Below are positions 43,360-53,261 of a stretch of DNA of 64,000 bases, piece by piece (position 1 is the first letter of the stretch; every line of letters starts with the position of its first letter). The notes under the pieces were generated by a model, which saw only the letters and a program-made list of their open reading frames with translations, did not search any database and was not told the DNA's origin. The position numbers and the translations under genes were made by a program. Origin of the DNA: Pseudoclavibacter sp. Marseille-Q3772 (GTDB taxonomy: Bacteria; Actinomycetota; Actinomycetes; Actinomycetales; Microbacteriaceae); assembly GCF_916618895.1 (NCBI RefSeq), contig NZ_OU745391.1, positions 1,945,014 through 2,009,013 of the forward strand, written 5' to 3'.

Positions 43360-45687
43360 ATGGACATGGCACGAAGCGTCGCTAGGACCTGGCGGCGCCA
43401 ATGCAGTCCACTGCTCACCGGTATCGCAATCGCGATCATCATGCTGTTTGGGCTTGTTACCGCAACGTCCGCAGCTGCCGCCCCCGATGCATCCCAGGAA
43501 CAAGCCGCACAAGCATCGAGCGCACAAGCCGGTACCAACGTGAAAGAAGTTGAGGGTAAGACCTTCACCATCGCGACCGACACCACCTGGGCGCCCTTTG
43601 AGTTTGAAAAGGACGGCGAACTTCGCGGTATCGACGTCGATCTGATCAAGGCGATTGCCAAGGATCAGGGATTTAACGTCGAGATCGATGTGCTCGGTTT
43701 TGACGGAGCCCTCGCGGCCGTTCAATCGAACCAGGCCGATGCGGTTATGGCCGGTATGAGCATTACCGAGGAGCGCAAGAAGTCCTTTGACTTCTCCAAC
43801 CCCTACTTCGATTCCGGCATCCAGATGGCCGTCGCCGAGAAGAATGACGACATCAAGAGCTACGAAGATCTCAAAGGCAAGACCGTATCTGCCAAGACCG
43901 GTACCGAAGGATACGCCTTCGCCGAGAAACTCGGGAAAGAGCACGGCTTTACCGTCACCGGGTTCCAGGATGCGGCTGACACCTATAACAACGTAACCAG
44001 CGGTCACTCGGTGGCCACCTTTGACGACTACCCGGTACTGGCATACGCCATTCAAACCGGAAGCGCAGGACTGAAGGTCGTTGGTGACCAGGAAGCCGCA
44101 TCCAGCTACGGTATGGGTGTTGCAAAGGGGAAGAACGAAGAACTCGTTCGCGCCTTTAACGAGGGTCTGAAGAACGTCATTGAAAACGGCGAGTACCAGA
44201 AGATCCTCGAGGAATACCTCGGTGAGCTCGCGCCCGATGCCGCCAGCATTGGTAACGGGAAAGCGGCTCTCGGCAACGAACAGCTCGAGCCGGGTGAGCC
44301 GGGCTCGCTCCCGGAGAACCCGAAATTCCCCACGGATACCCCCAAGGACAAGGGCAAGTTCGTCATCGCCACCGACAACACCTTTGCGCCGTTCGTATTC
44401 AAACGCGATAACGAGCTCGTCGGTATCGACATGGACCTCTTGCGAGCGATCGCGGCGAACCAAGGGTTTGAAGTCGAAATCAAACCGCTCGGATTTGACG
44501 GTGCGCTCAGCGCGGTAAAGGCCGGTCAGGCGGATGCGGTGATTGCCGGTATGGGAATCACCGAAGAACGAAAACAAGAGTTTGATTTCTCTGACCCGTA
44601 CTTCGAATCCGCACCCGTTATGGCGGTTAAGAAGGACAGTGATGTCGAGGGATACGACGCGCTGGAGGGCAAGTCCGTAGCCGTTAAGACCGGTACTACC
44701 GGCGCTGCATACGCGAAAGACCTCTCGGAAAAGTACGGCTTCAGCCTGAACACCTTTAACGACTCCGCCGATATGTACAACGATGTGGACACCGGTAACT
44801 CGGTGGGTGCATTTGAGGACGAACCGGTATTGCAATACGGCATTAAGACCGGTGACCTGGACCTCAAGATCGTTGGTGATCCCGGAGACGCAAGCCAGTA
44901 CGGCTTTGCAGTTGTCAAGGGCGAGCAGGCCGAGCTCTTGAAGATGTTCAATGAAGGCCTGGCGGAGGCTAAAAAGTCCGGTGCCTACCAACAGATCCTC
45001 GACCGCTACCTTGCAGGCGAACAGGAAGCGGCTTCGTCCGGATTCTTTGACCTGGTTGTGAAGTCGTTCCCCTCGCTGATGCAGGGTCTTGGCTTGACGC
45101 TGCTGGCAACTGCCCTGTCGATTTTCTTCGGCATGATCCTCGGTATTGTCTTCGGAATCATGAAGCTGTCGCATATCGCACCGCTGCGATGGCTTGCCAG
45201 CGCCTACGTCAATATCTTCCGAGGCACTCCGGTGATCGTGCAGGCGTTCTTCTTCTACTTCGGTGTGCCGAAAGCGCTGGACATCACGCTCGATGTGTTG
45301 ATCGCCGGTGTGATTACCCTGTCATTGAACTCCGGTGCGTACATCACCGAGGTTGTTCGCGGTGGTGTGCAATCAGTTGACCCCGGTCAGATGGAAGCAT
45401 CCCGTTCGCTGGGTATGAGCTGGACCTCATCAATGCGCAAGGTCGTCATGCCGCAGGCGTTCAAGATCATGACTCCGAACCTGATCAACCAGTTCATCAT
45501 GACGCTGAAGGACACTTCGCTGCTGTCGGTACTCGGCTTCGCTGAGCTCACCCAGCAGGGGCGCATCATCATTGCCGAAACGTATAAGTCCTTCGAGATC
45601 TGGATCCTCGTTGCGATCATCTACTTCGTAGTGATCTGGGCCCTTACTGTGCTCAGCAACTGGCTCGACCGAAAGTTCAATAAGTAA
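43360..45687 (+). CDS. Polar amino acid ABC transporter: two substrate-binding domains fused to permease
   Basis: 775 residues from ATG 43360 (AGAAGGAG seven bases upstream). An N-terminal signal/anchor helix (about residues 20-40, ending [10 protein letters not shown]) is followed by two tandem type 3 solute-binding domains. SBP1 is about 60-285 ([14 protein letters not shown]... [21 protein letters not shown]); SBP2 is about 325-555 ([14 protein letters not shown]... [21 protein letters not shown]). A HisM/GlnP-type permease with [16 protein letters not shown] and [13 protein letters not shown] occupies about 570-770. This copies the layout of GlnPQ in lactic acid bacteria (glutamine/asparagine/glutamate). 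The ATPase gene follows after 11 bp. Confidence 0.88.
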   Translation: MDMARSVARTWRRQCSPLLTGIAIAIIMLFGLVTATSAAAAPDASQEQAAQASSAQAGTNVKEVEGKTFTIATDTTWAPFEFEKDGELRGIDVDLIKAIAKDQGFNVEIDVLGFDGALAAVQSNQADAVMAGMSITEERKKSFDFSNPYFDSGIQMAVAEKNDDIKSYEDLKGKTVSAKTGTEGYAFAEKLGKEHGFTVTGFQDAADTYNNVTSGHSVATFDDYPVLAYAIQTGSAGLKVVGDQEAASSYGMGVAKGKNEELVRAFNEGLKNVIENGEYQKILEEYLGELAPDAASIGNGKAALGNEQLEPGEPGSLPENPKFPTDTPKDKGKFVIATDNTFAPFVFKRDNELVGIDMDLLRAIAANQGFEVEIKPLGFDGALSAVKAGQADAVIAGMGITEERKQEFDFSDPYFESAPVMAVKKDSDVEGYDALEGKSVAVKTGTTGAAYAKDLSEKYGFSLNTFNDSADMYNDVDTGNSVGAFEDEPVLQYGIKTGDLDLKIVGDPGDASQYGFAVVKGEQAELLKMFNEGLAEAKKSGAYQQILDRYLAGEQEAASSGFFDLVVKSFPSLMQGLGLTLLATALSIFFGMILGIVFGIMKLSHIAPLRWLASAYVNIFRGTPVIVQAFFFYFGVPKALDITLDVLIAGVITLSLNSGAYITEVVRGGVQSVDPGQMEASRSLGMSWTSSMRKVVMPQAFKIMTPNLINQFIMTLKDTSLLSVLGFAELTQQGRIIIAETYKSFEIWILVAIIYFVVIWALTVLSNWLDRKFNK

Positions 45688-45698
45688 GGGGCAACATC

Positions 45699-46499
45699 AT
45701 GCAAACCAACGAATCAGCTACGGACAAGGCCCTCTACACAACACCAATCACCGTTGTCGACGAGGCGATCCCTCCCATCCAGGTGAATGACTTGCACAAG
45801 TCGTTCGGCGATAACGAGGTGCTCAAAGGCATCGATATGGAAGTCGGCAATGGCGAGGTCGTCGCGATCATCGGACCGTCTGGTTCCGGTAAATCAACGC
45901 TCTTGCGCTGCCTCAACAAGCTCGAGGATGTCACTTCCGGTGAGGTGCTTATCAACGGTGAGAACATTGCCGCTACTAGTGGTGACAAGCTCGATGGTCT
46001 CCGCCAGAAGATTGGCATGGTGTTCCAGCACTTCAACCTGTTTCCGAACATGACGGTGCTCGAGAACGTCGCGTTGGCGCCGATCGAGACGAAGAAAATG
46101 TCGCGTTCGGAGGCGCGCGAACGCGGTCAGCAGCTGCTTGACCGCGTGGGTCTTGGCGATAAGGCGGACGCGCGACCGGCGCAGCTCTCTGGTGGTCAGA
46201 AACAGCGTGTGGCCATTGCTCGTGCCCTGGCGATGCGTCCTGGAATCATGCTCTTTGACGAGGCAACGAGTGCCTTGGACCCTGAGATGGTGGGCGAAGT
46301 GTTGCAGGTAATCCGTGACCTGGCCTCATCCGGTATGACCATGGCGCTGGTGACCCACGAAATGGGGTTCGCGCGCGAAGTCGCCGACCGCGTGGTGTTC
46401 ATGGCCGGCGGTGTGGTCGTCGAACAGGGCCCGCCAGCGGAACTCTTCGACAACCCGCAACATGAGCGCACCAAGGATTTCCTCTCCAAGGTGCTGTAA
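45699..46499 (+). CDS. Amino acid ABC transporter ATP-binding protein
   Basis: 266 residues. Walker [11 protein letters not shown]-loop [17 protein letters not shown] (the GlnQ/HisP hallmark), signature [15 protein letters not shown], Walker [15 protein letters not shown] and the H-loop [14 protein letters not shown]. It energises the fused binding-protein/permease gene 11 bp upstream. The first 25 residues form a non-conserved extension before [13 protein letters not shown] convergent terminator follows. Confidence 0.93.
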   Translation: MQTNESATDKALYTTPITVVDEAIPPIQVNDLHKSFGDNEVLKGIDMEVGNGEVVAIIGPSGSGKSTLLRCLNKLEDVTSGEVLINGENIAATSGDKLDGLRQKIGMVFQHFNLFPNMTVLENVALAPIETKKMSRSEARERGQQLLDRVGLGDKADARPAQLSGGQKQRVAIARALAMRPGIMLFDEATSALDPEMVGEVLQVIRDLASSGMTMALVTHEMGFAREVADRVVFMAGGVVVEQGPPAELFDNPQHERTKDFLSKVL

Positions 46500-46510
46500 C
46501 GCAGTGCGGA

Positions 46511-46549
46511 CATGCGGCGAGTGCGACCATTTGGCCGGCTCGCCGCATG
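46511..46549. terminator. Terminator between ABC operon and hrpA
   Basis: An 11-bp stem CATGCGGCGAG / CTCGCCGCATG (46511-46521, 46539-46549) between two convergent genes, with only a short T-containing tail on the + strand. Confidence 0.65.
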
Positions 46550-46565
46550 GTTCGTGTGTGAAGGT

Positions 46566-49500
46566 TTAGCGCTGGCTCAATAGTGCACGGACTCGCTTGA
46601 CGGATGCGGGCTGGGCGGTACCGAGCGGTTGTGCAAAGAGGCTCACGCGTAACTCTTCGAGCAGCCAGCGGGCTTGAACGATCGTTTCGGATGCGTCGGG
46701 ATGCGGTGGCAGGGTACCGCCGGCTTCGTCGTACAGTGCGAGCGCGGTTGCGAACTCAGCCGACCCGCTGCGTTCGGTTCCCGCGTGTTGTGCGAGGCGC
46801 TCACACCGGTATGTGATTGCGCGTAAATATCGCGGCACATGGGGGAGATATCCCGACCCCGTGCGAGCGATGAACCCGTCGTACACGAGCGCGTCGAGCT
46901 GCTCGCGCATATCGGTGAGCGAAGCAAGAAATGCGAACGCGTTGGTGTTCTTAATTGCCGCTAGCGCCTCGCGCTGCGCATTCAAAATCTGCGTGACAGT
47001 TTTTACCGCCGCGAACATGGCGTCAACAAGCCCACGATTGAACGATGCTCGTAATCGTTCGAACTCCCGGCGGCTGCGGATCGAATCGTCGGGCAGTGCA
47101 TCGAGCGCGAGCATGACCAGCACATCGTCAAATAGTGCATTCACCGAGCGGTACGGGTTGGCGGCCAGCGCGAGCTTCTCCTGCGCCGTGAGGTGTGCCT
47201 GCACGTAGTCGGCGGGCGAAGGCACGGAGCGGGCGAGCAGCACCGCAGCGGCACGGTCGTGTTCGCGCTGCTGATCGGCCGCCGTGGTTGTGAGCACCAA
47301 ATCGACCTTGCTGGTTGCCGGATGGGCGGGGTCTCGCAGTTTCAAGGTGGGCCAGGCGCGGATGACGCCCTGCTTTTGCCGGATCTCAAAGGACTCGGGC
47401 AGTGTGTCCACCGGCCATTCGGTGAGCTCGCGCTGCTCGGCAACTGCTGTCGTGTCGGCTGCGGAACCGGAGCCCTTCGACTGCGTGGATCCCGGTGTGC
47501 TGCTGTCAGCGTGTGCGGGGGAGGCGTTCGGGGCAGCATGAACGAGGGCGGCTTCGCTCGCGCGTTTAAGTCGCTGTTGCAGCGCGGGGAGACTGCTGCC
47601 GGCACCGAGTTCGCGACCGCGGTGATCGACGACGCGGAAGCGCATCCGCAGATGGGCCGGGACACGCTCGAGGTCAAACTCGGCCGCGTCGAAGCGAATA
47701 CCGGCCTCTCGCTGCATATGTTCGTGCAGTACGTCGGTGATCGGGCCCGGCACACTCGCACCCGTGTGCGGTTGAATGTCACCGATCAGCTGCAGCAGTT
47801 TGGCTGCCCAATCGGCAGCGGGTACGAAGTTGCGCCGCGTGGCTTTGGGGAGTGTGCGCAGCAGCGCGGTGACGAGCTCCGCACGAAGCCCAGGCACCTG
47901 CCAATCGAACCCTGTTGGCTCCAGCATCGCCAGCAATGCGATTGGGATGACTGCCGTGACACCATCATCAGCGGCTTGCGGATCGAACCGATACTGCAGC
48001 TTCAGTCGTTGCTCGCCATGCTGCCAATAGCGCGGATACGCATCCTCATCGACCGCATCCGCCGACTCACCAAGCAGCTGTGCGCGCGTGAGGTGCAGGA
48101 GCTTTGGTTGCGTCTTGCTGGCATCGCGCCACCAGCGGTCGAACGTTGGCTGCGAGACGACCGTTTCGGGGATGCGTTCGTCGAAGAAATCCAGGATGCG
48201 TTCATCGTCTTCGATGAGTCCGCGTTGACGGGTGCGTTCCTCCAGCTGTTCGAGTTCTCGACGTAGCTGTCGGTTCGCACGGTCGAACGGGTAACGAGCA
48301 TTCCAGTCACCCTCAACCAGCGCGTGCCGCAACAGCAGGTCGCGGCTCCACTGCGGGTTGATGCGAGCGAAGCCGACGCGGCGCTCTCGCACAATCGGTA
48401 CGCCGTACAGGGTCACGGTTTCGTTGACGATCGCCTGACCCTGCTTGCGTTCCCAGTGTGGTTCGCCGTATTGGCGTTTTACCAGCGAGCCGGCAAGGGA
48501 CTCAGCCCACGCCGGATCGATCTTCGCGACCGTGCGGGCGAACAGTTGCGAAGTTTCGACGAGCTCGGCCGCCATCACCGCATCCGGTGACGATTTCGCC
48601 AGACCGGAGCCGGGGAAGATCTTGAACCTGGTGTTGCGCGACCCCTGGTAGTCCCGACGCTGTTTGTCGTAGACACCGATGTGGCTGAGGAGCCCTGCAA
48701 GGAGCGACTTGTGGACGGCATCGGCATTTGCGCCGGGCTCGTTTGTTGCGAGCGTGTCACTCTCCGGTGCGGATGCGCTTCGGCGAGGTGGTTTTTGGAG
48801 TTTGAGCCCGAGCGGGGTGGCGAGTTCGCGAAGTTGGCGGAATAGGTCCTGCCATTCGCGGAACCGCACCATATTGAGGTATTCGGCTCGGCACAGCTTC
48901 CGGAACGCGCTCGAACTCAATTCGCGGGAGCGGTCCTCCAAATAGTTCCAAATATTCAGCAGTGTGAAGAAATCGCTGCTCGGATCACGGAAGCGGGCAT
49001 GGAGTTGATCGGCGTGTGCTCGGTGCTCAAGCGGTCGCTCGCGCAGGTCGGGGATGGTGAGGCCGGCGACAATAATGCACACTTCGCGAGAAACATCGTG
49101 CTCGCGAGATGCGACCACCATGCGGGCAAACCGAGGGTCGGTGGGGAGCTTAGCGAGGTCCTTACCGACGCGAGTGAGCTCCATCCCGTGGCGCCCGGTT
49201 CGCACCGCGCCGAGCTCGTTTAACAGATCGATGCCGTCCTTTACACCGCGGCGATCGGGTGGTGTGAGGAACGGGAAATCGGTGATGTCGCCCAGGCGCA
49301 GCGATGCCATCTGCAGCAATACGCTGGCGAGATTGGTGCGCAGAATCTCCGGATCGGTGTACTCCTGTCGGCGCAGAAAATCAGCCTCCGAATACAGTCG
49401 AATCGCAATACCTTCGCGGGTTCGCCCCGAACGCCCGGAGCGCTGGTTGGCCGATGCCTGACTGATCGCCTCAATCGGCAATCGCTGCACCTTGGACCGC

Positions 49501-50471
49501 GTTGAATAACGAGAAATTCGTGCCAGGCCAGAATCAATGACGTAGGCGATTCCTGGAACAGTCAGGGATGTTTCCGCGACATTTGTGGCCAACACAACGC
49601 GGCGACGCACACCGGGCGCGCGGCCGGTGTCAAACACCCGATGTTGATCGCGGGCGCTGAGCCGGCCGTACAGCGGTATCACCTCGGTTGTCTCGCGCGA
49701 CCGTCCCGAAAGCGATGCGCGAATCGCATCCTCCGCATCCCGAATCTCGCGCTCGCCGGGCAAGAATACGAGCACATCGCCGTCCGGTTCGGCTTCGAGT
49801 TCGCGCAGTGCTGCGACGATGCCCTCATACAGATCGCGTTCCGGTGCTTGGGATGGACCCTCGGCTGCGTCGTCGGTATCGGGCACGAGCGGTCGGTAGC
49901 GCACCTCGACCGGGAAGGTGCGTCCGGAAACTTCGATGATGGGCGCGCCCTCGAAGTGCGCGGAGAATGATTCCGGGTCGATCGTTGCCGAGGTGATGAT
50001 GACCTTGAGATCGGGGCGCTTGGGCAATAAGCGCTTGAGGTAACCGAGGAGGAAGTCGATATTGAGTGAGCGCTCGTGTGCCTCATCAATGATGATGGTG
50101 TCGTAGCGGCGCAGCAATCGGTCCCGGCGAAGCTCGGCAAGCAGAATTCCGTCGGTCATCAGTTTGATCTGCGTGTGCTCGTTTGAGTGGTCCGTGAATC
50201 GAACCTGGTAGCCGACCCGGTCGCCAACTTCGCTGCCGAGCTCTGCGGCAACGCGCTCAGCGATCGTGCGCGCGGCGATCCGGCGGGGCTGGGTGTGCCC
50301 GATCGCGGTGCGGCCAAGGTCGAGGCAGATTTTCGGCAGCTGCGTGGTTTTTCCCGACCCCGTCTCGCCAGCAACAATCACCACCTGATGAGCCCGGATC
50401 GCGGCAGTGATTTCATCGCGTCGCTGCGACACGGGCAGGTGCTCAGGGAACTGGATGGAGTTGGTCGACAT
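46566..50471 (-). CDS. hrpA: ATP-dependent RNA helicase HrpA
   Basis: 1301 residues, the normal length for HrpA. DEAH-box motifs: GETGSGKT (35-42), QPRRIAARTIAERVA, IIIDEAHERSLNIDF (DEAH 129-132), ITSATID, and QRSGRSGRTREG (motif VI). The remaining two thirds hold the winged-helix/ratchet, OB-fold and the HrpA-specific C-terminal DUF3418 region. It unwinds RNA and in E. coli rescues stalled ribosomes. Divergent from pmt with a 159-bp gap. Confidence 0.94.
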   Translation of the reverse strand: MSTNSIQFPEHLPVSQRRDEITAAIRAHQVVIVAGETGSGKTTQLPKICLDLGRTAIGHTQPRRIAARTIAERVAAELGSEVGDRVGYQVRFTDHSNEHTQIKLMTDGILLAELRRDRLLRRYDTIIIDEAHERSLNIDFLLGYLKRLLPKRPDLKVIITSATIDPESFSAHFEGAPIIEVSGRTFPVEVRYRPLVPDTDDAAEGPSQAPERDLYEGIVAALRELEAEPDGDVLVFLPGEREIRDAEDAIRASLSGRSRETTEVIPLYGRLSARDQHRVFDTGRAPGVRRRVVLATNVAETSLTVPGIAYVIDSGLARISRYSTRSKVQRLPIEAISQASANQRSGRSGRTREGIAIRLYSEADFLRRQEYTDPEILRTNLASVLLQMASLRLGDITDFPFLTPPDRRGVKDGIDLLNELGAVRTGRHGMELTRVGKDLAKLPTDPRFARMVVASREHDVSREVCIIVAGLTIPDLRERPLEHRAHADQLHARFRDPSSDFFTLLNIWNYLEDRSRELSSSAFRKLCRAEYLNMVRFREWQDLFRQLRELATPLGLKLQKPPRRSASAPESDTLATNEPGANADAVHKSLLAGLLSHIGVYDKQRRDYQGSRNTRFKIFPGSGLAKSSPDAVMAAELVETSQLFARTVAKIDPAWAESLAGSLVKRQYGEPHWERKQGQAIVNETVTLYGVPIVRERRVGFARINPQWSRDLLLRHALVEGDWNARYPFDRANRQLRRELEQLEERTRQRGLIEDDERILDFFDERIPETVVSQPTFDRWWRDASKTQPKLLHLTRAQLLGESADAVDEDAYPRYWQHGEQRLKLQYRFDPQAADDGVTAVIPIALLAMLEPTGFDWQVPGLRAELVTALLRTLPKATRRNFVPAADWAAKLLQLIGDIQPHTGASVPGPITDVLHEHMQREAGIRFDAAEFDLERVPAHLRMRFRVVDHRGRELGAGSSLPALQQRLKRASEAALVHAAPNASPAHADSSTPGSTQSKGSGSAADTTAVAEQRELTEWPVDTLPESFEIRQKQGVIRAWPTLKLRDPAHPATSKVDLVLTTTAADQQREHDRAAAVLLARSVPSPADYVQAHLTAQEKLALAANPYRSVNALFDDVLVMLALDALPDDSIRSRREFERLRASFNRGLVDAMFAAVKTVTQILNAQREALAAIKNTNAFAFLASLTDMREQLDALVYDGFIARTGSGYLPHVPRYLRAITYRCERLAQHAGTERSGSAEFATALALYDEAGGTLPPHPDASETIVQARWLLEELRVSLFAQPLGTAQPASVKRVRALLSQR

Positions 50472-50630
50472 GACAGAGAAAGTTTACGCAGATCGGGGTC
50501 GCGAGACGTGAAACGAGCGATCGGGTGACCGGTTCCACCGACACGATGATGTTGAGATTTCGAGTACAACGTCGCGGCGATTTTCCCCGGATGCACTGCA
50601 ATAGGTACCGCGAGACCATACGATGGTCGA

Positions 50631-52358
50631 GTGCCAGCCACGACAACTAGCCAAACTGCCCCGCGCGTGACCGCGGCTTCGAGCCGTTCCGGTTCGCATC
50701 GATTAATGCCGCCGGTTGGCTCATGGCTGGATGATCTGTGGCAGCGCTGGACCGCCACCGATCGCGGACGTCAGCGAACTGAATGGGTCGTTGTCGGCTT
50801 CATCACGTTGATCGCCGCGCTGGTTCGATTCGTGCGGCTGGGGGAGCCCGGCCGGATCATCTTCGATGAGGTCTATTACGTTCTCGATGGGTGGACGCTT
50901 GCGAATCTCGGCTACGAATCCGAGTGGCCCGAGAACCAGGTGCAGTTATGGGAGTCGGGGCAGCACGATGCCTATACCGGTTCGCCCTCGTATGTCGTGC
51001 ATCCACCGTTAGGTAAGTACCTGATCGGATGGGGGATACAGCTATTCGGCCCCGAGAACGTGTACGCATGGCGTATGGCGGTGGCGATATTCGGCACGCT
51101 GGCAATTCCGCTGTGCTACCTGGTCGGCAAACGGCTCTTCCGCTCGATTCCGATGGCAGCAATTCCCGCCGGATTCCTCGCGCTGGACGGCCACGCCATC
51201 GTTACCAGCCGCGTCTCCATCCTCGACATCATGGTGATGTTCTTTGCGCTGCTCGGGTTCTACTTCATCCTCATCGACCGTGACCGACAGCGCGAACAGA
51301 TCCTTGCGTGGGCGCGCCAGTGGCGTATCAACGAACACGCCAAGGACCCTTCGGTGCCGCTGGGGTCCACTCCGAGTCCGTGGCGGTTCACCATTAATCG
51401 GCCACAGCAGCGCCCCACCGGGCCCGATTGGGGCCCCGTACTGTGGAATCGACCGTGGCTGCTGGCCGCGGCTGCGGCACTGGGCTGCTGCATCGCAGTC
51501 AAATGGTCTGGGCTGTACTTCCTAGCGTTCTTCTGTCTCTTCACCATCGGCGTGGATGCGGCCACCCGCAAGCAGGCGGGTGTCAACCTGTGGCTTTCGG
51601 GAGCGGTGCTGAAGCAGGGGCCGGTCTCATTCATCCTCACGGTGCCGATCGCCGCCGCGATCTACCTGCTCAGCTATGCCGGTTGGTTCATTACCGGAAA
51701 GGGCTACAACGGCATCGTGGCCACCGGCGCTTGGGATGGCTCAGGTTCGTTCGGTGAGTGGTTGCGGCTGACTCGCGAACACTTCTTCAGCTACCAGACA
51801 CAGATCTACGAATTTCACTCGCGGCTCTCGGCGGGGCACGATTACAACTCCAGCCCGTGGGAGTGGCCATTCCTACTGAGACCGACCGCGTTCAGCTATT
51901 ACGACATCGAACCGGGAACGTCTCCAGACTGTCCCACATACCACTGTGTCGAAGCGGTCACCTCGCTATCGAACCCGCTGATCTTCTGGCTGGGCACGAT
52001 CTCGATCATGTTCCTGATCATGCTCATGTTCGTGAAGCCAGCGTGGCAGTATGCGGCAATTCTGGTCGGCTATTTCGCCGGCTACCTGCCGTGGTTGCTC
52101 ACCGGCCGCACCTCGGTGTACCACTTCTATGTCATCGCCTGGCTGCCGTTCATGCTGCTCGCATCCGCATATGCCATCCAGACCATCGCCGGAAAACCCA
52201 CTGATGACCGACGAATGAGAACAAGGAATATCAACATCGTGGTCGGGTTTATGGCCGCTGTTGTTGTCGTGTCAGCGTTCTTCTATCCGATCTGGACGGG
52301 GATGCGCATGCCGGAGTGGGTATTTAACCTGCACCACTGGCTGCCCGGTTGGAAGTAA
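50631..52358 (+). CDS. Dolichyl/polyprenyl-phosphate-mannose protein mannosyltransferase (Pmt)
   Basis: 575 residues from a GTG. Multi-span membrane protein of GT39: the first outside loop carries IIFDEVYYVLDGW with the Asp-Glu pair of PMT enzymes. HPPLGKYLIGWGIQLFG, a MAVAIFGTLAIPLCYLVGKRLF helix and a C-terminal TM cluster match actinobacterial Pmt (M. tuberculosis Rv1002c type). It transfers mannose from polyprenol-phosphate-mannose to Ser/Thr of proteins exported by Sec. It starts the run pmt-rsmI-metG-tatD-rsmA-ispE; rsmI starts 4 bp after its stop. Confidence 0.9.
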   Translation: MPATTTSQTAPRVTAASSRSGSHRLMPPVGSWLDDLWQRWTATDRGRQRTEWVVVGFITLIAALVRFVRLGEPGRIIFDEVYYVLDGWTLANLGYESEWPENQVQLWESGQHDAYTGSPSYVVHPPLGKYLIGWGIQLFGPENVYAWRMAVAIFGTLAIPLCYLVGKRLFRSIPMAAIPAGFLALDGHAIVTSRVSILDIMVMFFALLGFYFILIDRDRQREQILAWARQWRINEHAKDPSVPLGSTPSPWRFTINRPQQRPTGPDWGPVLWNRPWLLAAAAALGCCIAVKWSGLYFLAFFCLFTIGVDAATRKQAGVNLWLSGAVLKQGPVSFILTVPIAAAIYLLSYAGWFITGKGYNGIVATGAWDGSGSFGEWLRLTREHFFSYQTQIYEFHSRLSAGHDYNSSPWEWPFLLRPTAFSYYDIEPGTSPDCPTYHCVEAVTSLSNPLIFWLGTISIMFLIMLMFVKPAWQYAAILVGYFAGYLPWLLTGRTSVYHFYVIAWLPFMLLASAYAIQTIAGKPTDDRRMRTRNINIVVGFMAAVVVVSAFFYPIWTGMRMPEWVFNLHHWLPGWK

Positions 52359-52361
52359 CCG

Positions 52362-53204
52362 ATGCTCATCCTTGCCGGTACGCCGATCGGGAACCTCGCC
52401 GACGCCTCCCAACGCTTGCGGGAAACGCTCGAAAACGCATCCACGATTGCCTGCGAAGACACGCGCACGACCGCGAAGCTGCTGCAGTTATTGCAGATCG
52501 ACAACCGGCCCCGGCTGATTGCCCTGCACGAACACAACGAAGCGGAAGCGGCCAGTGAAATCGCCCGCATCGCAGCCGAAGACGATGTCGTGCTGGTTTC
52601 GGATGCGGGCATGCCGGCGATTTCCGACCCGGGATTTCGCGTCGTGCGTGCATGCGCCGACACGGGAGTTACCGTAACCAGCGTGCCGGGTCCCACGGCG
52701 GTCATTACTGCGCTCGCGGTCTCCGGGCTGGCGACGGACCGCTTCACCTTCGATGGATTTGTGCCGCGCAAGCACGGCGAGCGGCAACAGTTGATCGAAC
52801 GTCTCGGTCACGAGGAGCGAACCACCGTGCTGTACGAGTCGCCGCATCGAATCGCGACCACGCTCAGCGACTTCGCCGCAGCATGGCCCGACCGCGCGGT
52901 GGTTGTGTGTCGAGAACTCACCAAGTTGCATGAAGAAGTGGTGCGCGGTTCCTGCGCCGAACTGGCGCAGTGGGCCAGTGGCGGCGTGCGCGGTGAGATT
53001 GTGATTGTGCTTGCCGGGGCACAGCCCCAGCAGCTGGATGCCGACACAGCAGTTCAGCAGGTGCTCGAGTTGGTGCGTGCGGGCACTGCGCTGAAGGTCG
53101 CAGCCGGCAAGATCGCGCAACAAACCGGGATGCGCAAACGCGAACTGTATGAGGCATCGCTCGTCGCGCGATCGGCATCCGATGCTGGACCGGCAGCAAC
53201 GTAG
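52362..53204 (+). CDS. rsmI: 16S rRNA (cytidine1402-2'-O)-methyltransferase
   Basis: 280 residues. SAM-dependent tetrapyrrole-methylase fold: MLILAGTPIGNLADAS start, CEDTRTTAKLL, VSDAGMPAISDPGFRVV and SVPGPTAVITALAVSGL. These are diagnostic of RsmI (YraL), which 2'-O-methylates C1402 in the ribosomal P site. It is 4 bp after pmt, so probably co-transcribed. Confidence 0.94.
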   Translation: MLILAGTPIGNLADASQRLRETLENASTIACEDTRTTAKLLQLLQIDNRPRLIALHEHNEAEAASEIARIAAEDDVVLVSDAGMPAISDPGFRVVRACADTGVTVTSVPGPTAVITALAVSGLATDRFTFDGFVPRKHGERQQLIERLGHEERTTVLYESPHRIATTLSDFAAAWPDRAVVVCRELTKLHEEVVRGSCAELAQWASGGVRGEIVIVLAGAQPQQLDADTAVQQVLELVRAGTALKVAAGKIAQQTGMRKRELYEASLVARSASDAGPAAT

Positions 53205-53261
53205 GCCGAATCATTACGCTGATGAACACGAGCACTCGCTGCGCTCGGTAGACTGACACGC

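Noticed and set aside
43285..45174. 629-codon open frame on the minus strand
   Set aside because: Antisense to the ABC transporter fusion; its composition follows the complement of the two binding domains.
47193..48266. 357-codon + frame inside hrpA
   Set aside because: hrpA is continuous and conserved on the minus strand; no domain is seen in the antisense frame.
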